Translations under genes and position numbers: made by a program
Notes under the pieces: model-generated
What the model saw: only the letters and a program-made list of their open reading frames with translations
Database searches by the model: none
Told to the model about the DNA's origin: nothing
Assembly (NCBI GenBank): GCA_024529925.1
Contig: JAFEUB010000841.1
Span: 1,016,501 to 1,080,500 of the forward strand
Source of the DNA: Ophthalmolycus amberensis
Taxonomy: Eukaryota; Chordata; Actinopteri; Perciformes; Zoarcidae
DNA: 64,000 bases
Direction: 5' to 3'
Shown: positions 11,208 through 22,199 of the stretch, piece after piece
Numbering within the stretch: position 1 is the first letter of the stretch
Layout: each line of letters begins with the position of its first letter

Positions 11208-14200
11208 CTGGAGGGGAGCAATAGGACACAGTTAGGTTTGAAGAAATCACTCCAGTAGATTTACAAAGTGCCCCAGACTTCGGAATTGGGAAGCATCACT
11301 GCCCCTACTTAAACACAGACTGACTGAAATATTAATGCCTGAGTCATCCTTGGGTAAAATCGGATTCAAAGTGCAGCTCAGTGTGCGTTGTGGCCCCTGG
11401 ATGGCAGCAGAGCCCTATGAAGGATGGATGAACACTAGGGGACGTGGAGGCTGCTGCTGCTGCTGCTTCTGCTGCTTTTCAGAGCATGAAATTCAGCTAT
11501 CAGCAGCAGCCAGCCCTCTACAGGCCGGACTAAACCACAACTAAAGAGACTCACAGCATCAAAAACCACAGCGAGAGAATCACAGGGATCTGAATCCAGC
11601 CAGACAAATGCATTTCCTCCGTGAAAATTCAATCCAAAGCCGCCACCAAACAGCCACCACAAACCCATTATAATAAGAAATCTGTTACTTTTGAAGTGAG
11701 CTGTTGACATGTTGCCATGGCCAGCAGCTTCCTTTCATCAACTGGACCACAAATGCCCAAACGTGTAAAAATAGAACTGATTTGGGTGACATTTGAATTA
11801 CTCTTCAAGCTTATTCTTTGACCATGATCAGTTCAAACATTGAGCTACTTACGTGTATTTCCTGGTGAAGCTTCTGGACACAAAGCCGTGCTCGTCCTTC
11901 CTCTCTTCATGCTTGCCTGAGGACACAGAAAAGTGGCACTAATATGAAAGATACGTTCACTTTAAGGAGTTGCACCTGAAATTATATATTATGGTGGAGC
12001 AATTCTGTAATTCCTATAACTTGCTTAAAATCAAGTTTTATTGCAGGTTTTCAACAAACAAAACTAGATGCAGGATTTTGCGGACTCTTAACATTCACAC
12101 CATGTTTAATTTGTCTTTTTCTTCTTATAGCAGTAAAAGCACAGGTGTAAATGATATCAATAATTATGGATCAATTCAAGTATGCCACAAAAAACAGAGC
12201 CAAGCTAGCTGTTTCCCCTGGTCTCCAGTCTTTATGCTAAGCTAAACCAGCTCCTGGCTCTAGCTTTATACCTATTGTTAGTTTGTAGCTTATGTGGGGT
12301 TATGTACCGGACAATTTCTTGGCTTACGACATGTCAGGCAACCTCACGAGGACTCCAGAGAGTCACAGTGCCTTGCCAAGAAATAGTCGGGCCCTTCTAG
12401 TCTTCGTGCCAAGTTAAGCTAACTGTCTCCTGGCAGCATGCTAGCTCCTTATTTACTGCACACGAGTAGTATCAATCTTCTCAGCAAGAAAGTGAATACT
12501 TTAATGACTTGTTTATTTATCAGTACCACTGTACTGTATGTGTATTAGTGACTCCTGCAAACAGTACAATGACTCTGCTATTTTTGGTTTGTGAAGGATG
12601 TGAAGTCACAGCCATACCCGTCTTCACCAGGACAATGTTGGCACTAAAGATAGTCAAATGTTTGTTATGACAACGGGCCCGATAAAGGTTGTTGTCCTCA
12701 GGGAGCTGTCCCCTTTCCAACAGGACGACACCACCAGTGTGAGTGTGGCTGGGCCAAGTCTGCTCTCTTTCAACTTTCCAGAGGGTGCTTCGTTCTAAGT
12801 ATGAATGAAAAGGACTGACAATTGCATCAAGAGGTTGCACTTTGGTTTCTATACAAAACTCCTCACTAAAGCCACTAAGCTTCACCGAGTGATATCATCT
12901 TTAAACATCAAAGACATCCTTGTTCCGAGGCGACATATGAGAAACATGAGGTGGCAAATTCCACTTGGACTAGGCCCTCTGCTTTGTTTATCTGTTCCTG
13001 ACTATGCCCAGTCTCTCGGCAGGGAGGTAGTGGCCATGATCCGGCCTAGGACCCTGAACCTGGACAAGATCCAGCAGTCCTTTTAAAGTAGCAGACACAC
13101 TGGGTGAGTCACGGCTAAATCCTCTACTATAAGAGCATAATTCTTAATAAAATGGCAGACAGAGAGGCCGAGACCGGCTCGGAGAAAAGAGGGGCTCAAG
13201 GCCTCAGAGAGCTTTAAGCTCTTACAGCGATCCTTTCAACACACATTTTCCTCAGGTTTGCGCATTTAGCTTTGGTCCTTCACAAGCGTGGACACAATGG
13301 GAACAATTCACGGCAAAAAGTGAAACCAGCTATTTAATGAACCAGTTTCTGCACCGTGTTCATCTGTGAATTGTGTGTTGTTTCGCATCTAGCAGGCGTG
13401 AGGCCAAAAGCCCCCCGCCCTCAGGATATTGTTCCAACATATTATGTAACTCTGCAACAATGCATCTGCCTTGTGCTTGACCTCGCAAAAAAAAAAAAAG
13501 ATGTGTCCTGCCTTTTTATCTTGAGTCTTATTCCCCCAGACCTGTACTTTCTCCTATCCAGGAGAGAGACAAACCGAAGTCCACCAAGTGAGGCATTCTG
13601 TTATCTACGCGTGTATCTAAGCAGATCTTTAGATGTTATCACTTTGCTGTTAGATTGAGTGGTCCAAATTAAAGACTGACTTTCCCTGACAGGAAATTAC
13701 CTTCAACACCTCAGGTTTTTAGTGTATGAGGTTATGAAAATACTGGGCGACTTGAATCGGCATGCACTAGGTGACAGTACAGTACAAACAGATGATCGGT
13801 GAGGGGCGGGGGGGCAGTGCTCACCAGTGATTTCCACCACGCCGTCCTTGGTCTTCACCACCAGCTCCTCAGGTGAGAAGTGGTTGACATCCAGGGACAC
13901 CTTCCAGCTGTCTTGGGTCTGCTTGATCTCCGACATGCCGGTGCTCATCTGGCGGGTCAGGGCACGGGCCTGCTGGGCCATCATGGGGGCTGGGTACATC
14001 ACAGGGGCGTGGGGCATCATGGGGCCCATGGTGCTCATGGCGCCCATGTCCGGGGTCATGATGGAGGGCCGCAGGTATCCCGGCCAGTGGGTGCTGGGGA
14101 ATGTGGCGAAGTCCTCGTGCAGGGCCGGCATGCCGAAGGTCTGATCGAAGATGCGGCTCTGCTGCCAGTCACGGAATGGGTCCCAGCTCGGGGTGCTTAG

Positions 14201-14230
14201 CAGGGTGAACGGAATACGTCTCTCGTTCAT
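11051..14230 (-). CDS. hspb1: Heat shock protein beta-1 (Hsp27), complete, three exons
   Basis: The coding exons join as 14230-13825, 11916-11853 and 11207-11051, giving 208 aa. The product is an ATP-independent small heat-shock chaperone that forms dynamic oligomers and holds unfolding proteins and actin. Visible landmarks are the N-terminal WDPF motif (residues 16-19), Ser15 before it as in human HSP27, and the kinase-type motif LTRQMS with Ser96 at the position of human Ser82. The alpha-crystallin domain is at about residues 101-187 (VSLDVNHFSPEEL, KTKDGVVEITG, SRSFTRKYTLP, SLSPEGVLTVEAP), with a C-terminal IPV motif (195-197). Introns interrupt the same places as in vertebrate HSPB1, and all junctions are GT/AG. 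Odd points: the conserved cysteine of human SRCFTRKY is Ser151 here, a Cys (204) lies near the C-terminus, and residues 58-84 are methionine-rich. The start ATG follows a TATA box by about 113 bp. Confidence 0.96.
11208..11852 (-). other. hspb1: hspb1 intron 2
   Basis: A 645-bp intron with donor GTAAGT (11852-11847) and acceptor CCTCCAG. It includes a short CTG-type run near 11451-11478. No coding content is seen. Confidence 0.9.
11853..11916 (-). CDS. hspb1: hspb1 coding exon 2 (64 nt)
   Basis: The acceptor CCTCAG precedes GC AAG CAT GAA, and the donor is TACAC|GTAAGT. It encodes KHEERKDEHGFVSRSFTRKY, part of the alpha-crystallin domain including the beta6-beta7 dimer interface. It was found by eye, being shorter than the usual open-frame cutoff. 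The length and both phases fit exons 1 and 3. Confidence 0.96.
11917..13824 (-). other. hspb1: hspb1 intron 1
   Basis: This 1.9-kb intron runs between the GTGAGC donor and the CCTCAG acceptor. It contains a teleost dispersed repeat at about 12190-12480. No other gene is seen. Confidence 0.85.
12190..12480. repeat. Teleost dispersed repeat ('GCTAGCTGTTTCCCC' type)
   Basis: The phrase AGCTGTTTCCCCTGGTCTCC followed by AGTCTTTATGCTAAGCTAA and CAGCTCCTGGCTCTAGC, repeated in variant form at 12390-12450 (CTTCGTGCCAAGTTAAGCTAA, CTGTCTCCTGGCAGC), matches from memory a very common teleost repeat. The two halves look like a diverged tandem pair. Confidence 0.5.
13825..14230 (-). CDS. hspb1: hspb1 coding exon 1 (residues 1-135 plus one base)
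   Basis: The exon starts at ATG (14230-14228), reads MNERRIPFTLLSTPSWDPFR, and ends ...GVVEIT plus the first base of Gly136. The splice donor ACTG|GTGAGC has its GT at 13824-13823. An open frame continues into the intron to 13703, but that extension (EHCPPAPHRSS) is intronic. Confidence 0.96.
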
Positions 14231-14342
14231 GGCTGCTGTCGTTGCGTGGCGGCGGAGGAGTGTTGCTGTAACGGAGAGCTGCTGGATCCTTTGGTCTCTC
14301 TGAAAGTGTTTTCCAGACGTGCTCTCTGTCTCAGCTGAGAGC

Positions 14343-14349
14343 TCTTATA
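14343..14349 (-). promoter_or_regulatory. hspb1: hspb1 TATA box
   Basis: TATAAGA lies on the minus strand 113 bp upstream of the hspb1 ATG, which predicts a start site near 14318 and a 5' UTR of about 90 nt. A TATA element close to the start codon is typical of inducible small heat-shock genes. Confidence 0.6.
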
Positions 14350-14416
14350 CACAGGCTGACACCACCCCGGTCAACAGGGCCCTCCCTTCTGACTCAAGCC
14401 CCCTCGCGCTCACACC

Positions 14417-14437
14417 CCCGAAACATTTTCGGAAAGT
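14417..14437 (-). promoter_or_regulatory. hspb1: Possible degenerate heat-shock element upstream of hspb1
   Basis: The plus strand reads CGAAACATTTTCGGAAAG, with GAA and TTC half-sites in alternating orientation about 75 bp upstream of the TATA box. The spacing between half-sites does not follow the strict 5-bp period of the HSF1 consensus, so this is only a candidate. Confidence 0.3.
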
Positions 14438-16957
14438 ACTAGCATATCTATTTGTGGCAGACGTTGCACTGTAATGGAATCCAACAGGCAGGCCCTCCCC
14501 AGTAACAGCCGCTTAGTGCACTGTTGAAACCGTCCTGAGTAACACACAGAGAGACACAGAATCACACCATTAAAAGGTTTGAAAGCCAAACAACTTTGGT
14601 GTGATGTTACTTCACCAAGTTTCCAGATTCATCCTGAGGTCACGAGGTGAAATAATGGCACTAAGGAGGGAGGATGCAGTGTAGGAGCTGAGGAGACAAA
14701 CTACTTGGTGTACACTTAATCCAAAGTATTCAGCTCACATTCAGCTCCACAGTTGGCTGTTGTCAGATAAGTGTCTGTGATGTTTTTCGGCAAGCCCTCG
14801 TGTTATTAATGTCCGAAACTTAACAAGCGATTATTTCTCAAAGCCGCTGACAGCCTGCTATTGCTGCTGCGTGGCATGATTGTATGTCACAGATGTGTTC
14901 CTATACCAGCGTCGCACTGGCACTCTCATGAGATGTTCTGCTTTCGGAAACGGGCCCTGCATACCCTGTCAGCCTGCACTCATAGGATCCAGCTACGCTG
15001 TGAGTCAGAGGGTTCACAGTCCTCCACAGACAGTCGGTCTGTCAGTATAATCGTCCACTTATGATTAAAACCGTCTGACAGAAAGCGTTGGTGTGTGTGG
15101 TCACATCCCAATCGCTCAACGTCTTTTTTAAAGAGGGTCCAACTGTGGGGACCTATAGGGACCCCATCTATTTCAGGACCCGTCTTCAACCCAAAGGGAA
15201 TAGAGTAGGATCCAAAGACATTAGAACTTTTACAAATGTTGTAAAATATAATGTCCCGAACCCACAATTGAACATGTTTTGGCGTCGTCAGGTAACACCA
15301 TGTGTCACAAAGCGCCGTCTAACACTTAAACCACGGCCCAATCCCAGTGTCCCCCCCCCCGAACCCTCAGGGGTTTAACTGACATCACCTGGTAAATGTG
15401 ACATGATGAGTGTGAGAGGCTGCAAGGGCTTGAAATAGTGTAGACACCAATGGGACAGCACTTTGCTGCAACATATCACGTTACATTCACTCAATTAAAC
15501 ACGGACCGCAGTGCAGGATAGCTGTGTTTTTGATACATTTGCAAAGGAACTGCCTACTAAATCATCCAGATCAGCACGTACTGCTGTGTGTCGGGCCATC
15601 ACCTGGAGCTGTGTTGGACTTCTCAGCTCCTAGGAAACCACTGGGTGAAGGGTATAGTTCAAGAGGAGAGTTAGAAAGTGACAAATCATCGAATACTGTT
15701 CAGAAGGGAGCGTAATCATTTACCCTCAGACCTAAAGAATACATACGGTTGGTATCTTTGGTAGGAAATAAGATGTTTGAAGTGCCACTGAGACTGTGAG
15801 ACAGCTGCTGTAACTGAGTAAGCAGGTATATCATGTAATGTTAAGTTAAAGCTGCTTTAATCAACATTTTTTGTATTAACAATCGATCAAATGAATGTGT
15901 TTATTGTGAAAGGAGTCACTTGTAGTGACAAATTCTCCCTCTGCAGTTCCCCTCAGCTCTGGATGTTTAAAAAAAATGTAATGTATCTTTCAGCTCATTG
16001 CTTTTGTTTTATAGTCGGCAACTTTATAGTTGTGGTTCACTCTCAACAACCTCATTTCCAGCCACAGCAGCAAACTGATCAAACCACTGTGCGCTACCTA
16101 CCTACCCAGCACCAAGCCGCAGACAAAGTTAGCAACGAGCTAACAGCCAGCTAGCAAGAAGAGGCTGTTGGACTTTCGTTCATCAGGTTTCCAGAATGAA
16201 TCCTGATGTTTCCAGAATGAATCCTGATGTTTCTTAAAAGGCAAATGCTTGCTTTGAAAGGTGATCACACATCAGTGCAGTGGTTCACAGCGTGTTCACT
16301 GCCCTCAAGGAACCAACAAAAGAGAACTGCTTTAACACTGTGTACCAACTTCAGTAAAACTCTCTGTAGGTCTGTACATTTGACTAGCTTAACTTAACCA
16401 GCATATAGTATTGGAACAGCAGCTGTTTTTGATATGTTGCACATCATAAGGGTCATAAGGCAACAGTGCAGCAGCCTGTCTATCCCTTACATCCATCCAA
16501 CAATATTGTCGGCAGTGCTTCCATTATTTCCAGTTCTGGTTTTTATTGATTAATGTCTGCGGGACAGCTCCGGGGACTCCACAGTGAACGGAATGTAAAT
16601 CTGGCCCTATGTTCTTTAGATAAATGATCTTGATCAAAGTGAAATTTTGACCTGATGTAGCGCTCGTCAAATGTCACAAAACAAGAGAGACCAGAACCAT
16701 AAGACATCTTTACCAGATTCAATGACGCTCTGTACCAAGGCAGAGAAAAACAACAACCCTGCGAAGCACGTTTGTTTGTTAAATAAGGTGACGTAAACCG
16801 CACAGAAGTCCCTGATTCATCAGTTTGGTCTGTTCATCATCACTCAACATGCAGTGCACAGCACAGGTGGAAAAGAAGAGCTGTTGGCACTGCTTGGTTT
16901 TCTCTCCCCTGCACTGTATTTCATTCACATACTTTGTTGTTGTTTTGATTGTGTAGG

Positions 16958-17049
16958 CTCTGAAGAACATCGCTGCCATCAGCCTGGCTATCAATTACCC
17001 CAATAAATCTACCAAGCTACTCAACGTGTCCCCTCGAGAGATGCCCTGA
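16958..17049 (+). other. Weak exon-like segment, unrecognised
   Basis: After a strong acceptor-like tract (TTGTTGTTTTGATTGTGTAG) the sequence reads ALKNIAAISLAINYPNKSTK, then LLNVSPREMP and TGA at 17047-17049. I do not recognise the peptide and found no partner exon with a matching phase. It may be a degraded gene, a lineage-specific last exon, or chance. Confidence 0.2.
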
Positions 17050-18541
17050 GAGACGGGAGGAGAACAACCATAAGGGGCCACATCCTGACTCAGCTGGTTT
17101 CACTTTGAACAAGAAAGGGAGAGGTGACCATCCAGTGCTTTCCTTCTGAAAGGACCCACCTCCACTCCGGTGACTCTCTGCGGTAACTCTGGACAGGAGC
17201 TGTGGAGGGGTCCTCAGAGAGCCCTTTCCACACTTACTCACAATCCTTTTTGCCTTAGGTTGAACCGGTATATCAACATGTGCATTGACTGGAACAGGAA
17301 CAATTGCGGGGTCTGGAATTGTTTTTACTTGAAGATGTAAAGGACATGAGGTGTGCCAAAATCGCCACCTTCAAGGGAAAGTATACTCCTTTTTTTCTCG
17401 CCCCTTCCTTCTTTCCTCCTAAACAGCAGCCACCACTGGGTTGCATAGTTGATCATGGTGGAAACAGGTCACCATGGCGACGAACATGTCCCAGTGGACA
17501 TGTAGAGCATCCTAAAAATACTGTCCAGGACAGTGGAGTCTCATTACTCACCATGGGGAGGAAGTTCAGACCCACTCGCTCATTCCACTCCTTCCTTCCT
17601 TCCTTTTTATTTGATCTCCGCTTCCTTTCTATTTCTCCCCACCTTCTCTCCTTCTTCCTTCCCTATTTACTTCTGTCCTTTTCAGACAACAGAAGTAAAT
17701 GACGGTGTGTTTTTCAGGGCTCCTGTTGAAGGGAAGGGTCCGTGCATCGTCACAGATATCCGAAACATACATGTGACCTGCAACTCTCTGTCACGACGAC
17801 AGGTGTGATGTGCACTAGAACCCAGGGGATGAAGATGACACTCAAATAGCCATAGTCTTTGCAGAGGATGAGAGTTCACTTTACAGCTGAGGGGAAACTG
17901 TGATGACATACTATTGCAATGCATTCCTCTGTTATTCTATCTATATGTTGAAGTATTTTCACTCCATTACTAGTGAATGAATGAAAGACTATTTTGATGT
18001 CAAATCATGAATAACAGCCAAAAAAAAACAAATCATTGAAAAATTCAGAATCTCTTAAAGGCCTTCAGTTTTTATCCGCTGATTTATTTATTCATTATTA
18101 TTATTTTATCGAATGCATCATTTTCTAATGCATAAAGTTCAACGCTTTATGAAAGTCCTGATTTATTTTTCACTGCAGTGAATGAAAAGCTGGATTGTAA
18201 ATCACAGATGGACCGTCTTTCCCTCGCATCACTTATAAAGACTTGATGGGCCGTCAACATACTGATAAAGACACATAAAGGTGACTAAGATAGAGTCACT
18301 GTCCCACTTCTTCACTAGTACCACATCTCGTGTTTCCTGAGCTGGGAGAGTTGAATTCTGTAATGATGAATTACCTCATCTTTTGTAATTGGTGGGACAC
18401 TTCCTGAAATGTTGAACGTGTCTCTTCACATTACACCCCCCCCCCCCATGTTTTATGGAAGCTGAGATCCACCGGTGTTCACTTCCACAGAGATCAGTCA
18501 TGTACTTTCAAATCTAAAGTTTTAAAGAGGAGCGAGTTGTT

Positions 18542-18568
18542 GGGGGGGGGGGGGGGGGGGGGGGGGGG
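18542..18568. repeat. Poly(G) run, 27 bp
   Basis: A homopolymer of 27 G. Such runs recur through the window as C or G tracts and are error-prone in assemblies. Confidence 0.95.
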
Positions 18569-20140
18569 TCTGTTTTCCAATCATTACTGTATTAATTTCA
18601 AATGGAGAGATTATTTGAGTTGTTGGAAGTCATGGTGGTTTATACCAAAGAAACCAATCATTGTGAGCCATGAACCATCCCTGAGAGAGCTCCTGGTAGA
18701 GTTCCTTCTCCGTTTGTCACATATCGGAGAGCCGCCCCGACGAGAAGCTGGAACAGAGGAAACCTTGACACTTCGTTCTGTTTTTTTATTTTTATTTTTC
18801 ACTTTTATTTTCTAAATGGTCCCTTTTCAAGGACCTAGAATAGCTCGGTGGTTTTGTTTACACAAACATCAGCTGCGGCGAGGAGAGAGGAGACACATGG
18901 CCTCCATTTGGCTTCTACGACGCCTCACCTATCTACAACGTGCCTATGGTTAAAAATGAAGCAATCATAATTTAACTCATGTTAGCCGAATAGTTATTAA
19001 TTCTATTTTAAAAGAGAAATATATTGTTTCATTTGAAGTTTTTTGTAACTTTTTACTTTTAATGTTGGTTTCTTTTTCGCGAGGATGCTTGATATTTGAG
19101 GCTGACTAATTTGAATGTACATATCTGTGAATATTAATTGCACAGGGGAAAAAAGACTTTGATATCAATCCCTTACAAATATAAACTCTATTGGGCACTG
19201 ACGGATGGACACTTGATTCTGATTTTGTATGCATGGCACATTGAAGGTAAAAACACAACAAGAAATAACTCGTACTGCTTGGGTTGAAACGTGATCCATT
19301 TCTAATAAACAATAGAAATGACTTGAATACAACCTCTGCTGTCATCTTCATCTTCTCATGTGTAGGCTCAACCGAGACTTTCTGTGCACGGACAGATAAT
19401 GTATCGATCACTCAGTCGGCTTCGATTAGAGCCCACACACTCACTCCCAGCAGATTCTGTTCTCAGTGATCCAACACCAACGTCAATAGTTCTTCTTCAC
19501 GCTGCTTCGAGCCCTTTATTAACCCTTGAAGAAAACCAGCACATCTCCCCATGTATTCAGACAAATGGCTCCTTTCTGCAATCTAAAAGTCCATCTCTGT
19601 GTTTTCTGCCCAAGCTGAACATTGGTAGGCCTTCTGTTTATTCAGTCTCACTGGGTTTTGACCTCGAATGCCCCTCGGCTCCGGGTCTGCCTCCTGTATC
19701 TCTCCCCTGCCTGTAGTCTGGAGTCTCTGGGAGGGTGCTGATGATGGGACTGACGATCACTGGGGCGGTAATGACATCAAATAGAGCAAATATTCAAAAA
19801 GGCTTCAGATGATTCACTGCTCCTCTGCACCACCAAAGCCCCCACACCGGAGTGAGTCAGCTCTCCTGCTCGTGTCCCCTCTGCTTGTTTTTCACCCGGG
19901 ATCCCGCTGCTCTCAGTCACTTGATGTGAAAAGAAGCAGCAGTGAAGTTAGAGAGGCAAACATGAAAAGGCTTTCAGTGCCTGTAACGTGACAATACGGG
20001 GATGTCATGGTGAAGCTGGGCGGTGCTTTGTTCAGATTAGACATTGGTTAGTGATACATGTCCATCACAAAGTCACACACTCTGAACGTGCAGTATTGAG
20101 CTGTACTAGCTGAGTGAAATGTAAAAAGAAAAGCGGTTCC

Positions 20141-20427
20141 CACTTTATAATAACTACACACTATGAAGCATTAGTTAAGTATGAGTAAACACTTAATTCA
20201 TCATTTATAAAGCATTGTTCCTACATTAATAATTCATTAGTATGCAGTTCATAACAACAGTTATAAATGTTTTATTCTTGATTAATAAGCCCGTCTATTA
20301 TGTGCTTCATTATTGTGTTTTCATACTTTATAAATGATGGATTCCCCATTTGTAAATGAAGTATTATATATTTTACAAACCAATTATTAAAGAGTTGTAG
20401 ATGATTAATAAGATAATTTATAAAGTG
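20141..20427. mobile_element. MITE-like element with CACTTTATAA ends
   Basis: It opens with CACTTTATAA and closes with TTATAAAGTG, a perfect 10-bp terminal inverted repeat. The interior is A/T-rich with repeated TTCAT / ATGAA words and has no coding frame. I see no clear target duplication, so the superfamily is unassigned. Confidence 0.55.
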
Positions 20428-21117
20428 TAATATATAGTGTAATATATAGTTTCTGCATCCATGTGTTTTTATGTTCCATCTTTAATCCTTAATACCTGAA
20501 CAACCATGTGTTTGTTTACCATTGTTTACCATTTTTATGTCTCTGGCTTCCACGCTTCCACTGGTGTTTAACGTGGGTATAACGTCACATTGCTATGAAT
20601 TGTGGGTAATTCCCAAAGGCAAAGTCTGCAGAAATCCAGACTTAACGGAAGGTGTTTCGAAAGGGCTCAAAGTGTCTGCGAGAGAGCCCTCAAACACTCG
20701 AGGATTTGACAGTGGGACAGCCCGAAACCCTCGTGGACTTTGTGGGAGCGCACCTCAAATTCCGTGAGTTTGGAGATTGATATTGCGCCCATTACAAGCC
20801 GTCGTAAACACTCAAACACTTAACAGGTGACGTTAATGAAGTCTGTGAGGGTTCAGGTCTGGCCTCAGGGGAGACACAGCGAGTGGATCATGTCTATGGG
20901 CCTTGCAGCTACAGTTGTAACCGTATTTATCGTCCTGTCTGTCTTAAATAGTAGAAGACCACAACAATAGCCATTTACCTTACGGCAAGTATACAAGTAT
21001 ATATACAGGTGGACGGCACAGAGTGACTGCAGTACAGTAATGTGGCACTTTCTGCTGCACCCATGTTAGCCGGTTAGCTTCCACAGTAGTTTATGACCCA
21101 ATAGGGCTACAATAGCC

Positions 21118-21174
21118 TATATCACAGCAGAAGCATGCCGTGTTGTCAACACCGCATGCTTCTGCTGTGATATA
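21118..21174. repeat. 57-bp near-perfect palindrome
   Basis: The arm at 21118-21138 (TATATCACAGCAGAAGCATGC) matches the reverse complement of 21154-21174 exactly over 21 bp. After one mismatch, six more base pairs form almost to the centre. Confidence 0.95.
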
Positions 21175-22199
21175 CTGTGCAGATGTCATCAGTATCAGTG
21201 TGTTGATATGTGCACAGTCCCCAGAATAGAACACGCCCTCTCTCAGTACTGGTTTTAGTGGAGAACATTCTAGCCCATACAGATATTTGAAGTTGTCCTA
21301 CGTGAGTATCAAGGACCAGAAGGTTCTCACCAGCACCATCTGTAGGGAAATATACGCACAAGGCCTGCTCAACATCGTATCACTGCGCCTGAAGTTAGAA
21401 GGAGAAAGAACAACACGAGAGCATAATTACTTCCCCATTTGTTTCTGTTTATTGTCAGGTATAATAACTTGTACATTACAAAGAAATGACTTGTAGAACC
21501 AAAGGGGCAATGCTATACTTGGAATAAATTAAGAGGTTTGCAGGGTATCATAGTTGGGTTAGCTCTGGTTCCACTGGGAATGCAACACTGTGTGAGTGAC
21601 ATGAGGCCAGACGAATGGAAAGGAAGACATAAGGGTGATCCCTGATTGTATCGCCAGTTAGTTTACCGCACTACTGAAGCTGTAGACAGAGTAGGCATTA
21701 CAGAGCCTGCTGGTGTCTCTGCTATGCCAGGTATTACGTCACATATATTTTCCTCCTGAAGCTGGTCACCAGGGGACGGGAAACATGTTGTGGCCCATTA
21801 TACGAGGGACTAGAATATGTGGTGGCTGGAGACATACAGTAGAGTACGACAATGGACTCTCAGCTCCACACAGGGAGACGTTGTTTGGTTCTGTTTCGAG
21901 GCTGATCCTTCGCTCCTCAATACAGGCAGAGCCACTGTGGCGTGCGAGAAAATGTATCCACTACAACGGACCGGGGGAGCCATAATGGCGGTCGTGGGAG
22001 TAACTGTGGGCGAAGACTCCGTTCCACTGGCTACAATCAGAGCATTTAAAAACACACAGCGGTGCATCTTCACCCTGCTCACTAATCCGAGAGCGACGGC
22101 GAGCCCTCGCCACAATGACGGACCCATTACGTGTGAAACATGGACACGTACAGTCGAGCTTTCAAAATGGGAATACATTTGCATCACAATCGCATCCTT

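Larger units (their letters stand above)
14438..22199. other. Intergenic region between hspb1 and srrm3
   Basis: No recognised gene. Contents: possible dispersed repeat near 16060-16165, weak exon-like pieces at 16958-17049, 17260-17336 and 17717-17802, a CT-rich patch at 17580-17680, a 27-bp G run at 18542-18568, a MITE-like element at 20141-20427 and a 57-bp palindrome at 21118-21174. Confidence 0.6.

Noticed and set aside
13703..13824. Open extension of hspb1 exon 1 beyond the donor
   Set aside because: The GTGAGC donor and exon 2 at 11853-11916 restore the conserved alpha-crystallin domain; the read-through peptide has no similarity.
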